Source: Blasia pusilla
Lineage: Eukaryota; Marchantiophyta; Marchantiopsida; Blasiales
DNA length: 64,000 nucleotides
Direction of reading: 5' to 3'
NCBI GenBank assembly: GCA_050084515.1
Contig: CM114271.1
Span: 49,042,001-49,106,000 of the forward strand
In this document: piece after piece, positions 1 to 14,475 of the stretch
Numbering within the stretch: position 1 is the stretch's first letter
Layout: the number at the start of each line of letters is the position of its first letter
Program-made: the position numbers and the translations under genes
Notes under the pieces: model-generated
The model's database searches: none
The model's input: the letters and a program-made list of their open reading frames with translations, nothing else
Told to the model about the DNA's origin: nothing

Positions 1-122
1 TCTCGATCTCTTACCGGATCCCCAAAAAATCTTATGTAAGTCCGAAGCAGTAGTTCATCCAGACTGCAGTGATGAATTGCAATTGACCGCTTCTCTCATG
101 CGTGATCATGCAAATGCTGCAG

Positions 123-1756
<1,634 letters not shown>

Positions 1757-4700
1757 TACATATAATTCGTCTTCGACTAATCGCCAATCGACCTAGAACC
1801 TAGCTCCATCTATGTCCCATCAGGCTCAGCGTTCAGGATCCTATGAATGTTTTGCCCGTAGGTTTAGCCTAACAAGAAGCGATGAGCGCTAGGTGCTCCC
1901 GCATCTAATTTTGAAACTACCTACGGTGACGGTTTAGAATTGAAGGAGAGCTTTAGGTCGACGTGTACTATGGAGTTATGTAGTGCATATGGATTATATT
2001 GGTAGAAAAGCTCTTTAGTATTCAACATTTCATTGCAAGAATGTTGCTTGCCATGCATCACTACCAAATTCGAGCGCTGAGCTTATTAAGGACATTGCTT
2101 TTCCATGTATCCAAACTCCAATCAGAAACCTTTTCTTGCAATTGATCATGTGGTTTCTCCAAACTTGTCTAACCAATATTGAATTTTAAAATTCGTAGGT
2201 GCACCAACTCCAACTTACCCCATCCATATGGGATATTTGACAAAAAATATTGAAACTTACCAACACACCTTCTTTTTTCCTCCATTAATAAAATATCAAC
2301 TCTAAACTTAAATATAGTGGCCCCTAATAGTGATCTTGATTCCCAAGCATTCCATTCTCAAAGATAATAGGAATTTTAGTGTTTTGTTTGGTTAGAGGTC
2401 AAAAAAATCTAAGAGGAACAATAAAGTGATATCGTGGGTTATCAAACTCCTCCTATTTTGGATACAAGAGTTTTCATTTCTTGTTGCTTTGTGATTTAAT
2501 CGCATGTTTTGTACCATGTCCTCAAATTTTCCATCAAGAAACAATCCGTCTAATTCCTCAATCGTATACCTCCGTTATCGTGTTAGATAATGGAAATCCA
2601 CCTTTGTGCTTTCGGAAGACTTGATTCTTATCTTATCAAAGTACTCAATTAATTGAGAAACACCTTTCTTGACATCAAAAAAATGCCTTCAAGAATGTGG
2701 GCAACAAGCGCTTCACATTCCTTGTAAGGTTAAAAGGAACTCTAGTGATTTCATGACGTAAAAACACGTCATTATTTGGCAACCACTCTTTATCACAACC
2801 ATATATATTTTCATGCATGATGGGCATATCATCCAAAAATCTAGTACATTGGAATCAACTTCGCTTCTATATTCCATACCATTGATTTTTCATCTTAGGC
2901 CCCATGAAACCTTTCAATTAAATACTCCTTAAAGTCAAGAATATCTTGAATCATTTGTGGTGTTGGATTTGATGAAGTGGAGTAAAAGAACTATGTGGCC
3001 AGATCTTTAACACTGATTTTGATTTGACAAACGTAATCTTGTAGAAAACTCAATTTTGTTCTAATATGATTATTGGATAAATATGATATTAACTAAGTGT
3101 GTGTGACTTAGGGTTTAGGGCTTACAACTTGAGGTGTATGGCTTGGAATAGTGGATATATTCTTCCTTTACTCATTTCACGAACCAAAGAGTTTCAAGAT
3201 ATATGAATTATGTCACCACAAGGTTCTCGAAAACTTGCTAAACATAACATTAACATCTTCATGAGTGTGCCTGAGGATGAGAAAAGCCAAGTGAATCTCT
3301 TCGAATACCTTCCTATGAGCCAAAAGGGCCAAGCACGCCATGAAGTAGAGTTAGATTGAGGCCATCCAAGAACTCCTTTATTTCATTGCGAGGATTTTCC
3401 AAACTGTGAAACAACTTTGCCAATGATCCAATAGTCCAATTAGATCTTTGCTTGTAGACTCTTATGTCAAATTGAGCAATTGCGCATAATCCATGCCCAT
3501 GAGTCAAGATATCTACAATTAGGAAAAAGAATGACTAAAAGTGAATTCAACTTAATGTTCGAGTACTTAAAGAGGTACAAGTTTCTCCAAATAGGGTACT
3601 TGCAACAACTAACACTTATATTTGCAAGTTTCTATAGGCAAGAAATGATTGGCCCTATGAGAAGTTGAGTTCCAACTAATGGAGGGGCCGTAGATTGATC
3701 TCTTTATCCTTAGGGAACTGTTTTCGGTGTAGAGAAAAAATTGGAACTTAAGTCCTACTAAGAGAGTGACATCAAGATAGCCCTACGGAGATGCAAATTG
3801 TCACTTGCTTGTTAAACCATTCTCTAGGTTAATTAAGTATTACTTCATAATATTTACCTAAACAAGTAACTAGAAATGGTTGAGCCATAGCCAAATATTT
3901 TGTTTCTTGCCACACTCTTGGCAACCCTATTTTCAAACTATCCATTTTAACGTGGATTAGGCAAAGATAAGACAGGAGCTGACGCATAGATTCCGCTCGC
4001 CAAGTGTAATAAAAACTCCTTTAAGACCTTTGCAGGTCATCATGTTCAATTATTCGTTCTTTAACAGCCGCCTTCTCCTCGTTTGTTGATGCATTATTTT
4101 AGAAAGACTTCAACATTTCATAGGTCAGACAACGAGAAAAGTTATCATCTGATTTGTTAAAATATAACAACATAGGAGAATTTTTTTTTATTTGACTGAT
4201 ACTTGATCATAAGACTCCGGCTATTCCCATTTTTCCAGCTCCCTTATTGACAACTTCTCATATATACTTCCACGAGACAAATTGAGGAACCTAAATCAAT
4301 TCCTCTCGTCTCTCGTCTGACATAGTTCTTTCCTTATGGGGCATCCAATCTTTAGGCTCCTTAATTATGAGCTTTATCATTTCCACCGCTTATGCCCTTC
4401 TTTGGATTATGGCATTTCTTCCCACGTTCCCATACCCATTTTGTTTCTTTTCATCTCTAAGATTTCTTACTTTGTCCTCAAAGCTTATTTATCGAAGATC
4501 GTGGATTAGTCGCCAACCTAGGAGGCACACCGTTTTACATTCTAATTGCATAATCCTTTGTTCATCAATGAAGAAAGACAAATGGAACATGGCGTGGAAT
4601 ATTTCCCTTCTTGCTTGAAGACATGTGTTCCAATCAAACTCTACTTAAACGAGCATCATTTCTCGACGTATGTTAACAACATAATTCTCTATAATTGTTT

Positions 4701-5820
4701 TTGGATGTCACATGTGATATATCTTCCTCTATTGATTAGCTTTTTATTCATCTTGGTCACGCTTAATAGATATTGTTTCTCAGACCAATAGATGTACGTG
4801 TAGGCTCTCTTAGGCTTGCCTGCTATTGCTTCAACGATCCCTCGGGGCAGAGTTGAACACTCCAAGCACCAAGTCCAAAAATCTCATCCATCTTTAACAA
4901 TACTAAGAAGTTGCAAAGAGGAATCACTTAGCATACAATACCTCTTCTAACGTCAAAATTGCAGTTTCTATGATTGGTCGTATGAAATTCGATCCTTTTA
5001 CAATTGCAACTAATAAAGATTCCTCTTCCTAATATCCATGAAATCAATGTATTTTTTTGTAATAAAAAATTTGGGATACTTTGCAAACAGTCCCACCATT
5101 TCTTGTAGCCTTCTTCCATCCACGTAGGTGGCTGGTCCATAGAATGATTCATCAATTCTTACGGACATCCATAATTAGCATTGGTCATCAAAGGAGGAAA
5201 AATGTTGGATCCCATATGAATTGAAGCTTTTTGTAGCACAAGGTAATCCAATAAGAAGCTCGAATCCTTTTGAATCTCTTAAGAAAACTTTCTGGTTTTA
5301 CCAACTTCTTGGAATAGCTCTAGTGGTGGAATTGTGAAGTGAGGCACGGAGAGAAGAAAATTTTGTGAAATCATAGTATGTTCATACTTAGTTTTAATCA
5401 TAGTATGTTCATACCAAAACTTAATTTTACCAAGGAAGTCCATTCTTACCTACCTCATTATGCTTCAAGGGGTAAGAGAGTAAGGGATGTATAGCAATCT
5501 TGGAAATTGTGAAGAAGAATTATGGTTGTTTGAACAAAGAAGAGATTGAAGTGGTATAGTTATGTGAAGATAATAACTTCTTCAATATATCTAAACATGT
5601 TCTATTTAAGGATAAATCACAACATATAAGGATTCTAAAGATTTCTTCCCACTTGGGAAAAATTCAAATTAAAAAGAATCCTTTTTAATATAATTTTGTA
5701 ATATGAAAGAACATCTCATTTTTGGATGACTCTTTGGAATGAGTATAGGATGCCAAGATGCCATCATCCTAGCATTCGAATGCTCCCAAGATAACAAAAA
5801 AAAATTTAGGTGCACGATAA
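1757..5820. other. AT-rich intergenic stretch, no recognisable gene
   Basis: After the tubulin stop this 4 kb is AT-rich, with only short open frames broken on both strands. Minus-strand fragments such as the one at 4928-5155 look like worn coding debris, but I recognise no family. A 28-bp direct repeat (ATAGTATGTTCATAC core) occurs twice near 5388-5425. A 3' UTR and poly(A) signal for tubulin presumably lie in the first few hundred bases, but I cannot place the site. Confidence 0.5.
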
Positions 5821-7512
5821 AGCGTGCCATGGTTTCTCCAATTGTTATTTTGTTGGATAACCGCAAAGAGATCTTTCATTTGGCTAGTCTAAGAGAGAGA
5901 GAGTCTATTTTTGTATATGTATCTTGTTAGATTTAGGAGTGCAACCTTTGATGTTGGGAAATGAGACATTCATAGGTTTGGGCATGACTCGAATCGATGT
6001 TGAGGGTAATCCATTCAAGATATAGACATCATTTTATGGGGTTCGTACGATATAGTTTATCATCCTATAAGAGGTCACTGTGAGGCTTAGTCCAACATAT
6101 ACATCCGATTGATGAGTCTGTGGTTCAAGCCAAGGCAATAGTGATTCATGTAGAGTCCTATAACATCTTGGTTGGTAGAGTAGTGTTGTACTCGATGGCT
6201 CCGATGGTTAGCAACTAAGCATATATATAGATGGTGTCGGGTGAGACCTTCGTACAAGACAGAGATAAGTTACAAGAACCTGTAATAACAAGGAGTGTTA
6301 TATATGTTTTCACGCTTGGATACTACACCGATTATGTGGCATATTCCATGAGAGGGTCGATTGAAGATTCTAGTGTTGGATCCCTTTGGAGGGTTCTACT
6401 CTATGTTGGTTATTGTGATATAGGCAAGAGTGTATAGAAATACTTGTATGTGGAGCGGGATGAGGTTGTGAGGCCCATCTCACTCCAACATGTGGCATAG
6501 ATGCAACTTTATTTTCTTGACTTGTTACCCACGTCGACCATGCAAGGTTACAAAAGTTCCATACCAAAGGATATTTCCTTCTTGGGTGCATACGATCTAG
6601 AATAGATGGAAACCATTGATTTGGTCATTCATGTTGGCTATAGTAGGTTAGTCAAGTGTTGGATGAGTTTATGTTTTCCTATTGCCTATGCATATAAGTA
6701 GGTTAGTCTGGGTTTGGTTAGGATGATCAACACAATGGTTGGTAGAGCCCAATGCCAATGAGAGGGTAAGATGGGATTCCCCATAAGAGTGATGGTAGTA
6801 TCATTACTATTATAGAAGTCCTAACATCATATTTTGGGCCAAGCAATAGACCTAAACTGCTTGACATTTATTCTCAATCTAGAAGTAGTACGTTGAGCAA
6901 CAAAGTTGCAAGAGGTCATCTTTGTTGCATTTGTTAGCTCAGTGCCCATCCAAATAATACAAGAAGTGGATGGGGGCTAGATTAGAGATTAAGATATGAG
7001 AGGGGATCAAGAGAGACATCCATGCATGGACTTTATAGGAAGTGATACAAGTGCACCAAGATATGGCAACCACTACAATTGGCATGTTGATGATGTTGTG
7101 CAACAAGGAACATAGGAGATGAGATGTTTGAGTTGGCTATAGATGAGCAATTAAGTGTCATTAATACTTATGGGGTTACATTATAGCAACCAAAATCCAT
7201 GCTAGACAGTCTTGTAGTAGTCACGATGGAAACTTGGGAATCACATATTGGTCCTAAGTCAACAAGAGGAGATCGGTTCTTGAGGGATCATAGTAGTTGT
7301 TTTGGATTTAGTATGCATGATTTGAGTATACTGAAGGATCTAAGGATACGCATTGAGTTATCTAGCAACACCTCGATCTTTCAATGCTTCTATAAGTGCA
7401 AAAATAAGGAGAACAAGGGCCAAGAGTTGGTTGAGGCAAGACTAGTGAAGATCTTGCGTGGAGAATATGCACTTGCCACAATCATGCCCGCTAAGAAGGA
7501 TGCGAGCTCCCG
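5820..7512 (+). pseudogene. Decayed methyltransferase-bearing Ty3/gypsy copy (G1'), protease-methyltransferase part
   Basis: This segment aligns by eye with the better G1 copy. At 5826-6190 it matches the G1 protease region (41467-41930, minus strand), including VLLDNR at 5850 and the conserved HVESYNILVG block near 6150. At 6373-6393 it reads VLDPFGG, which resembles motif I of C5-cytosine methyltransferases. This is followed by YLYVERDEVV and then IDLVI near 6610, where motif IV should follow but is destroyed. About 320 bp of the G1 methyltransferase are missing here. The C-terminal motif reappears near 6835-6870 as LGQAIDLNCL. From 7160 to 7512 it matches the linker before reverse transcriptase (IRIELSS, ATIMPAKKD). 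Many stops and frameshifts make it non-functional. It is cut at about 7512 by an insertion and resumes at 11064. Confidence 0.75.
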
Positions 7513-7540
7513 ACATTGGATTTATCTCCTGTGAAGAACT

Positions 7541-8395
7541 TCAGGATTGACCCCTGTGATGGGTGCTGATCCTTTGCACCTCCTTTCCTTGGTATGCCTC
7601 TCTTCCACACCTTAATGCCATCTCTACAACAGCCTCTTTGACCTCAGAGGCATCCAAGTGATCCCAACTAACCAAGTGTTGTCTCAAATTATGATCCAAA
7701 TTCAGTTTCTTTGGGCACATGTCTGTATGCAACTTTCTACAGACTCTACACCTGATCTTAAATAGGTATGACGTATTGGAATACTGAGGATCCGTGGGAG
7801 ACGGTGTCACAAAAAACACCTATGTGTCACCCCCAACATCCTCATTCAGTTGGGTGACAATATCCACTCCTCTAGAGATGGCCTCACCATGATCAAATTG
7901 AGGTATGTGAACGTCACTAGGCTCCATCAGTGATGTAGGAAATTTTCTTCTCTTACAAAAGCTATCCTTATGTTTTGAGTTAACTATATACTTTGTCCTA
8001 AAATTGCTAAAGCAATTTGCAATAGCTTTCACATTCTGAGAGTTCTATGCATTCCCATAGTTCACTCTACACTCCAAACACTCTAGATGTCCTCTGTTCC
8101 ATCATCCCATGTCCTCACCATCCAATTATGGTCCTTGTATCCATTCTTCTCAATCCACTTCCATAATCTCATGAACTCATCATTCCAGCATTTGGCAGCT
8201 TGCTCTACCATCAATACTCAAACGAGGCTTGCACAAGACCTTGGTTTGTGACATCAACCGAACTCACTGGATGTGCCTGGGTTTCAGTATGGTTCTCCAA
8301 CACATGAGCTGAACTCGCTATAGTCTCAGAGACAGTAGACATTGTGGCTGCAGAAGATTGGGAGGACACTCGCGTTGTCCTCCCACAAGGGCCAA
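7541..8395 (-). pseudogene. Unrecognised zinc-finger gene fragment inside G1'
   Basis: On the minus strand, fragments read in a consistent order. First is a segment near 8110-8220 with EFMRLWKWIEKNGY and WMVRTWDDG. Next is a Cys-rich piece with ECLECRVNYGNA followed by FRTKYIVNSKHKDSF (8032-7940). After a stop comes FKIRCRVCRKLHTDMC ending in HNLRQHLVSWDHLDA (7820-7541). Paired CxxC and HxxxxxxH spacings suggest two C2H2- or BED-like fingers. I do not recognise the family. Stops and frame changes make it a relic. It sits next to the EDM2-like fragment on the same strand, so the two may derive from one gene or one captured segment. Confidence 0.35.
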
Positions 8396-8975
8396 CACGT
8401 AACTGTGGAATGACACATACTATTCCATCAATAGAATTACCTTCTTTGCATTTTGGTGCATTCTACCAGTGAGTTTGAAATCCCAAAAATCAAAATCAAA
8501 TTCCACAATTCCATAACATTTCATATGCATGTCTGCTCGTGACTGCCCTTCTTTGTAACCTAGAACACAAATTGGCTCATCGTTTTGTCCTTCACCCCTC
8601 TTTTCAACCAATCTGATACTATCTCTAATAGAGGTCAACATTGGACACTACGGGAATACACAGAAAAACTTGTTATATAAACCACAACAGAGAATACAAC
8701 ACCATAAATCAGATCCAAACGAATTGTATTATCCAATGCCACCTTGCATTCAATCTCACTCAAAGTTGCATTCTTTGAAACAAGTTTCATAATTTTGAAC
8801 GCAACTCACAAACATTGATGTCATCTCCTTCATTTAAGACATTGCAAATGGATCCATAAAAGAACAAATTTCTTTTTGAATACTACAACCTAAATCCCAA
8901 AATCCAATGGACCAACTTGTTGTATGAACTGATGTTAAAGTCTCTATTGCATTTATCCAACAATTGGAGTATCCT
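8396..8975. other. No recognisable feature between two gene fragments
   Basis: This is AT-rich sequence inside the insertion that splits G1'. One minus-strand open frame (8420-8641) reads smoothly for 73 codons but has no motif I recognise. It may be part of the neighbouring zinc-finger fragment. Confidence 0.3.
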
Positions 8976-9840
8976 GGAAGGTAGTCCTATTGAGGCTAGT
9001 CCCATGGCGAGATCAATCGCAAGTAGGCACAAATTTTCCCTCTAGAATGGTATGATGACGACAATACACAAGTTGCCATTTGCCAAAATTCCACCTGCCA
9101 TTGACATCACAACCTTTGTGTAGGTGTTTCTTGCCTCCTGAGGTCTGATCATAACACCAAGCACAGGGGCATCAGTGGCACTGCACTAAATCTTGGTACA
9201 TCTTGCACGTATCATAATAGTGACATAGGCATATGAATGCATCAGGAGCAGCGACAAGGTTATCTACTATATGGGTATGCGGTAGTCCTCCAACAAGCAA
9301 ACGGGTTCTCATACAATCCATGTCATAAAAGGATTAACAATCATGGTGAGCACACTTGATGAGCCGTGTCTCAAACTCCGTATGTCCAACAACACGACCC
9401 ACTAGCCCACAAGAGAAACAGATGGCTCTGTCATGAGCACATAAGTCACACACCCAAGTTCCATTCCAATAGTGATTTCCAAGCAGTACAATAGGGATGC
9501 AGGTCTAACCCTTGCCACTATTTGGGTTGGTGGGAAGGCCACCTCCAACCCAATGAAAGTGGTGATCACAAGCACCATCACAAAATAGAACATCACCTCC
9601 CTCATCACAAGAAAAGTAGCATGGGGGATCCATCCAATGATGCTCAGCATAAGAGTACCGATCTAACAGGTGAACATTCGTCATTGTGTGTATGAGGTGT
9701 CCAATGATTCTTACCCACGGCATAGAATAGTCTGTGGTTCTGGCTCTGTGTGATCCAAAACTTGGAACAATACTCCACTTGTGGTCAAATCCAATGGCCT
9801 CCAATAGGGTTGTCACTTCCCTGTGGGCTCCTTCAAACAA
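8976..9840 (-). pseudogene. EDM2-like multi-PHD domain fragment (pseudogene)
   Basis: The minus strand keeps one reading frame over about 200 codons with three internal stops. It shows a dense, ordered set of zinc ligands: CDEGGDVLFCDGACDHHFHW, then WVCDLC, AICFSCG, LIKCAHHDC with FYDMDC, FICLCHYYDTC, LVQC, and finally LVYCRHHTI. The order and spacing match the extended PHD region of plant EDM2-type proteins. There the first finger is followed by CFVCG, a TCGHFYHPKC block, a TCPVHKC block and an ILIYCLKHEI-like end. EDM2 acts in the nucleus, linking histone marks to transposon silencing and transcript processing. Here it is broken by stops at about 9503, 9300 and 9180 and is nested inside a dead retrotransposon, so it is a relic, probably captured. 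Family assignment is from memory of the pattern. Confidence 0.55.
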
Positions 9841-9879
9841 TCCTACACAACAAACAGAATAACCATGTGCAGTCAGGAA

Positions 9880-11063
9880 TTAGTCACAATTATAGATGCA
9901 CAAACTTCACAACAAACAAAGCAATAACATATGCACATATTGCTAACTTGGTAACACCAAAAGTGTTCATTTCATTCTAACTTGTACTCACTGTTATACA
10001 CATTCATACATTCACACCCCTATACCCACAACAAAATTAATTGTCTCTCTCTCATTGTCTTCAGTAGGATTTAATGGCATCACATGAGCTATGGTTTTCA
10101 CACTATGATAGTCACTACTTAATGAAGAAAGTATCACTTCACTCCTTAGTGTCTTACTTTGAATTAACAACACAAAGAGCAAGAGCATATGTTGATCTTG
10201 CTAAGCGGGTCGCACCAAAAATTTTCAACACATTCAATAGACTTCATTTAATAGAGACAAAGATATTGAGTTGGAGATCAGAACCCACCTTTGGTTTGCT
10301 GATTGTAAACCACTTTGAAAGTTGAAACCCCCTATTGAGAGGATGAGCCAAGTCTACACATACATTAAGCATCACTAGCTGGGTTGGATACACTTGAACT
10401 CATCATTCCAATCAGTAGACTAAATTCATTGCCCAAAGAACATATGTTGATATACATTCAATAGCCTTGATTTATTGCCCATGGCTCGTGCACTAGTAAG
10501 TAATGTCTAATGGGGATCCCAAACAAGTAAAGTACAGAGCAAGATTAAACCTTGATGTTCATACAAAAAAAAATACAACACATAGAGCAAGATTAAACCT
10601 TGATGTTCATTGCCCAAAGCTATTGTGTTGATAAGTAATGTTCACTGGGAATCCCAATTAGGTAAAGTAGTGACAAGTCACTACATGAAGACGGTCTCTC
10701 TCCTGGTCTCTTAAAAGCAAGGAGGAAGCCATGAAAATATCAGGCCTCTATCTCCTGTCCTTGGTTGATAGGTATATCGTGAACAAGCAGAACTAAAAAA
10801 CTATTTTTTGGGAACCCCAACTTGGGAACTCGTCTTAAGTTCAAGTTTAGGATGAGAGAATTCCCTTAAACTATGAGAGCTAAAATCTAGAGCTTGTGTG
10901 ACGACAAGGATAACATCTCTACTCACTACTTGGTCTCTTGCATAAAATTCACAAAAAATACAGCAAGAGCATTAGTCGATATTGCTTAGTTGGTAACGCA
11001 TTCTACACATTCTGTAGCCTAGATTCATTGCCCAAAGCTACTGCACTGGTAAGTAATGTTTAT
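9880..11063 (+). repeat. Cluster of LINE 3'-end fragments
   Basis: Several plus-strand pieces repeat the carboxy-terminal coding end of the LINE found complete at 34131-38794. They are near 9895-9980 (NFTTNKAITYAHIANLV), 10165-10240 (TTQRARAYVDLAKRVAPKIF), 10470-10535, 10605-10675 and a longer one at about 10725-11063. The last carries the LGTRLKFKFR block and the C-terminal zinc-finger block with LCDDKDN and HYLVSC, and ends in VMFIGD at the junction with G1'. All are decayed by stops. Serial 5'-truncated tails are typical of LINE insertions, and some may be tandem duplicates. The right edge at 11063 is the point where G1' sequence resumes. Confidence 0.6.
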
Positions 11064-12475
11064 TGGGGATCGAGGAAGGATGTGCATGGAAAGTGGACGG
11101 ATATGCAGATGTTTGGAGATTAGATTTATCGGCCTGACAATCAATTGACAAAGTTTGATAGGTATGTTATCCCTACTTTTGAGGAGATCCTTGATGCTAT
11201 TAGGCCTGCAAATATCTTCACTTTTCAATCTAGTATCGAGATCAAAGATCTAAATATCTTTAGATCTTGAAGTTGGATACCATCAACTGTCTATTCAAAT
11301 GAAGGATAGGTGCTCATGAGACGGAATGTTTGTGCTAGTGGTGATCCTTACCATTTGGATTAAAGAATGCCCCAAAAAAGTTTTGTAAGGTCATGGATAG
11401 GATCTTGGGCTGAAGCTACATCAAGGCTAGTGCAAGTGCAAGTTCTTTTATTATCAAAATGACTGCTTGGGTCATACCATATACCCAAGTAGCCTTGATG
11501 TTCAAGAGAGGAAGGTAGATGCTATCTCACAAATTCCACGCCCTACAAATATGAATCACGTGCGTGTGTTCCTGGGATTGGCAAAGTTCTATGGATAAAA
11601 TTTCAAGGGATTTAGTGCCATTGCAAAATCCCTGACCTTTTTTACCAAGGATGGATTATACGGATCATGAGTGGTAGTGGGGGCATGAGCAAGAGAGAGA
11701 ATTTTAGTTGCTTAAGGACATATTGATGTTTGCGCCTATCTGAAGGAGACCTATGGAAGGGCATCCTTTCCAGTTGCACACAAATTAGAGTTTTTTTGTT
11801 CTAGGAGTTTTGTTCACCTAACATATCAATGAGGATTGTTTAGGATGGTTGGCTATGGAGAGCCATATCATGGTGGCTTCAAAAGTGAGGTCATTGATAA
11901 ATTAGAGTCCTTAGATCTACAGGGTAGTAGGATGCGATATATAGATGGTCGAGATATCTACATGGATGGGATGGTTTTGGAATACCTATACCTATATATA
12001 TATATATATTGGTACCATTGTGAGCATGGTGGGTGCTAGAAAGCAAGATCAAATCTTGCAATAAGTCATACTATTTAGGTAGGAGGAAATATATGATCTA
12101 ATTTACAAGTTTTAGAGGGTGGTAGAGTATGAGTGATGCCTCATCCTTTGCCATGAGCATGATTGATGTAGCATGCGTATGAGTAAGGACACTTTGCAGT
12201 GAAGCAGACATATTGCTTGCTCCATGTATAGTTTTGGTGGTGAGGCATATAGAAAAATATACAAAAGTTTGTTTCCATATGCATGGTGTTTGATCAAGTC
12301 CAAGGATTTTTCAATACTCTGACTCCACCCTTACATCCATTACTGATCATGGGTTTAGGCTAAAGATGGAGTTTGGATTTTATAGGGCCTTTACCTTTGA
12401 TATATCTCCAAGTCATTATGAATTAATTGGTGTTGTTCAAGCACTTATCAAAGTAGATAGAGATGGTTGTAATAT
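11064..12475 (+). pseudogene. Decayed gypsy copy G1', reverse transcriptase to integrase part
   Basis: It resumes with KDVHGKWTDMQMFGD, the start of the reverse transcriptase seen intact-frame in G1 at 47238. It then follows G1 through a ruined RT core (RILG near 11400, CKCKFFYYQN at 11440, RPTNMNHVRVFLGLAKFY at 11540), RNase H remains, and the pre-integrase zinc region near 12120-12300. It stops at about 12475 in the integrase catalytic core (LIKVDRDGCN). It is riddled with frameshifts. Together with 5820-7512 it is one element copy split by a 3.55 kb insertion. No integrase C-terminus or PHD finger is present, so the copy is 3' truncated. A (TA)n run lies at 11994-12009. Confidence 0.75.
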
Positions 12476-14475
12476 AACCATTATTGTAGGATTAATCTTG
12501 CTCTCTAGCACGCACCATGCTCATAATAGTACCAATAATATTAATGCAATATTTGGGATATTTACGCACATCCTCGTAAGATAATCTTCTCTCATAGTAT
12601 GAAAAACTCGCTTTGCTAGTCCATTGACCTCAAGATGATCTTGCAAAGTGGTGTGATGGTCAATCAATACCTGATTACATAAGGTTGGAAACTATTGTTG
12701 AGATTTTGTACCCTATTTTGTCAACACCTCCGTTGGTGCACCATATTGACTCAATACTCAATCTAGGAATGCATATTGTAGGATTACTATACTATGGTTT
12801 TATGGTTTTTATAGCCTCATTGGGCAATACATTCAAGGGGGTCTTACAAAATCAAGTTATGGCAAACTTCTCACATGATTGTGATACAAAAGCAATCCCA
12901 TTGATTATAATGTTACAACTCTTTATATGTTGGGAAAAAAGTGGCTTATAGACACCAGTAGATGAAGAAGATAGAAGAACATACGACACCAATTACTTTT
13001 GTGCAAATAGTGTAAAGTTATCTAAGACTTCCCTCATAAATAAATGAAAATTATTTGGATAATTGTAATTTTTGCGTGAATGGATTTTGATACGGTCTAG
13101 CTAGTATTATACTATTGTGTCATTATTAATATGTACCAATCATAAAACAATAATTTAATATCTAATAACCTTGAATCTACAAACCCATCCCCTTGCATCC
13201 CTTCAAGTTGCAAGTGTGATGGTAATATAAATGTCCAAAAAATCTTAAAATATCACAAATTTGCTAGTGGTCATGTAAGTGTTGTCACATCTTAGTTAGC
13301 CGACAAGTAGAGTTCTACCGCATCGACCACATAGAGGGTAAGCGGGTTATCTGGGTGTAACTTTGTCTTGAGATATTAGATGAGGTTGCGGATTGGCCTA
13401 TTGTGTGAGAAACATCATCTCTCACGATTTCCCTTTTTGGGTCTTTATTGGCCATGTAAATCGTTGACCGAGTCAATGGTCACCTAGTAGCATGTGTTGG
13501 AAGGTTACTGTTTGAAGGCTATTTTTGGGGGAAGAGCCAAAAGGCTCTTTCCAAGGCTGAGAGAGAGAGAGAGAGAGAGAGAGATGTGGCCTTCCCCATC
13601 CATCTTTCTGATGTTGGGCCTTAGGAGTACCTCTCTTGCATGTGTGCGAGTGTAGGAACTAGAGCGCGATTGTCAAGATTCCCTCATAGTAGAGGGTGGA
13701 TATGGCTCGAAATGCCAATGAAGATTCAGGAATGGAGTCTTAGGTTGGGTGGGTTATTTTTACTTTGATTTTACATGAGAAAGATGTGAGGGGGCAAACG
13801 GGAATTTGTTGTATGTAGGTAGGAAAAAAAGTTTCCTTGATGGGGAGCCCTTGGAGATGCCGATTGGCATTTGTTTTTTTGTTTTTCCGTCTGAACGTCG
13901 TGCATAGAAGCGCTACTTGTTTCTCACTAATTTTAGCTTCTAGCGGTGTATGGGTAGAGCAGTATTAGAGTTACGGACATGAGCGCTTGAGTGTAGCATT
14001 TACATAATTACGTCGAGATAGTGGCGTATGTTGAGAGCAAGAAAGGAAGAGTGTTGAGTAGGTCATGGAGGTTGCCAAACCACATGGAGCCATCAATGTT
14101 GACCGTATAGAAAAATGATGGGTGACGTGTTCATGCTAGCCATTGGAGTCCCTTAACTTGCACTTGTTTTGTGTTAGTTAGGGTGTTGGGTATCAGGTAG
14201 AGCGTAGACTAGATGGATATAGGGATTGTGACTAGTGTAGTCTCCTTGCTGTAATGTACAAGAGGTATAAGAATTGATCTTTTTACAGTAATTTAGCGGT
14301 CTGATCCCCAAGAGGATCATGATTATGTGGAAAGAGAGGTGAAGATGTCGTTTATCTTGTAATAGTTGTTATTAAGTGTATATAATTCAGATTCAATGAC
14401 TTATCAATGTCTTTATATCTCTCTGAGTACCAAGATTTCTTTCCTCTATTCTCTCAAGTGGAGTTGAAATCACGC
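12476..14475. other. Intergenic stretch, no gene seen
   Basis: No open frame here resembles a known family. The stretch 12685-12951 is open for 88 codons but carries no motif. A short (GA)n run of about 26 bp lies at 13558-13585. The sequence from 13900 to 14475 directly precedes a solo LTR and may be old retroelement flank. Confidence 0.45.

Noticed and set aside
3108-3125. Telomere-like TTTAGGG words
   Set aside because: There are only one or two units in AT-rich sequence, with no array.
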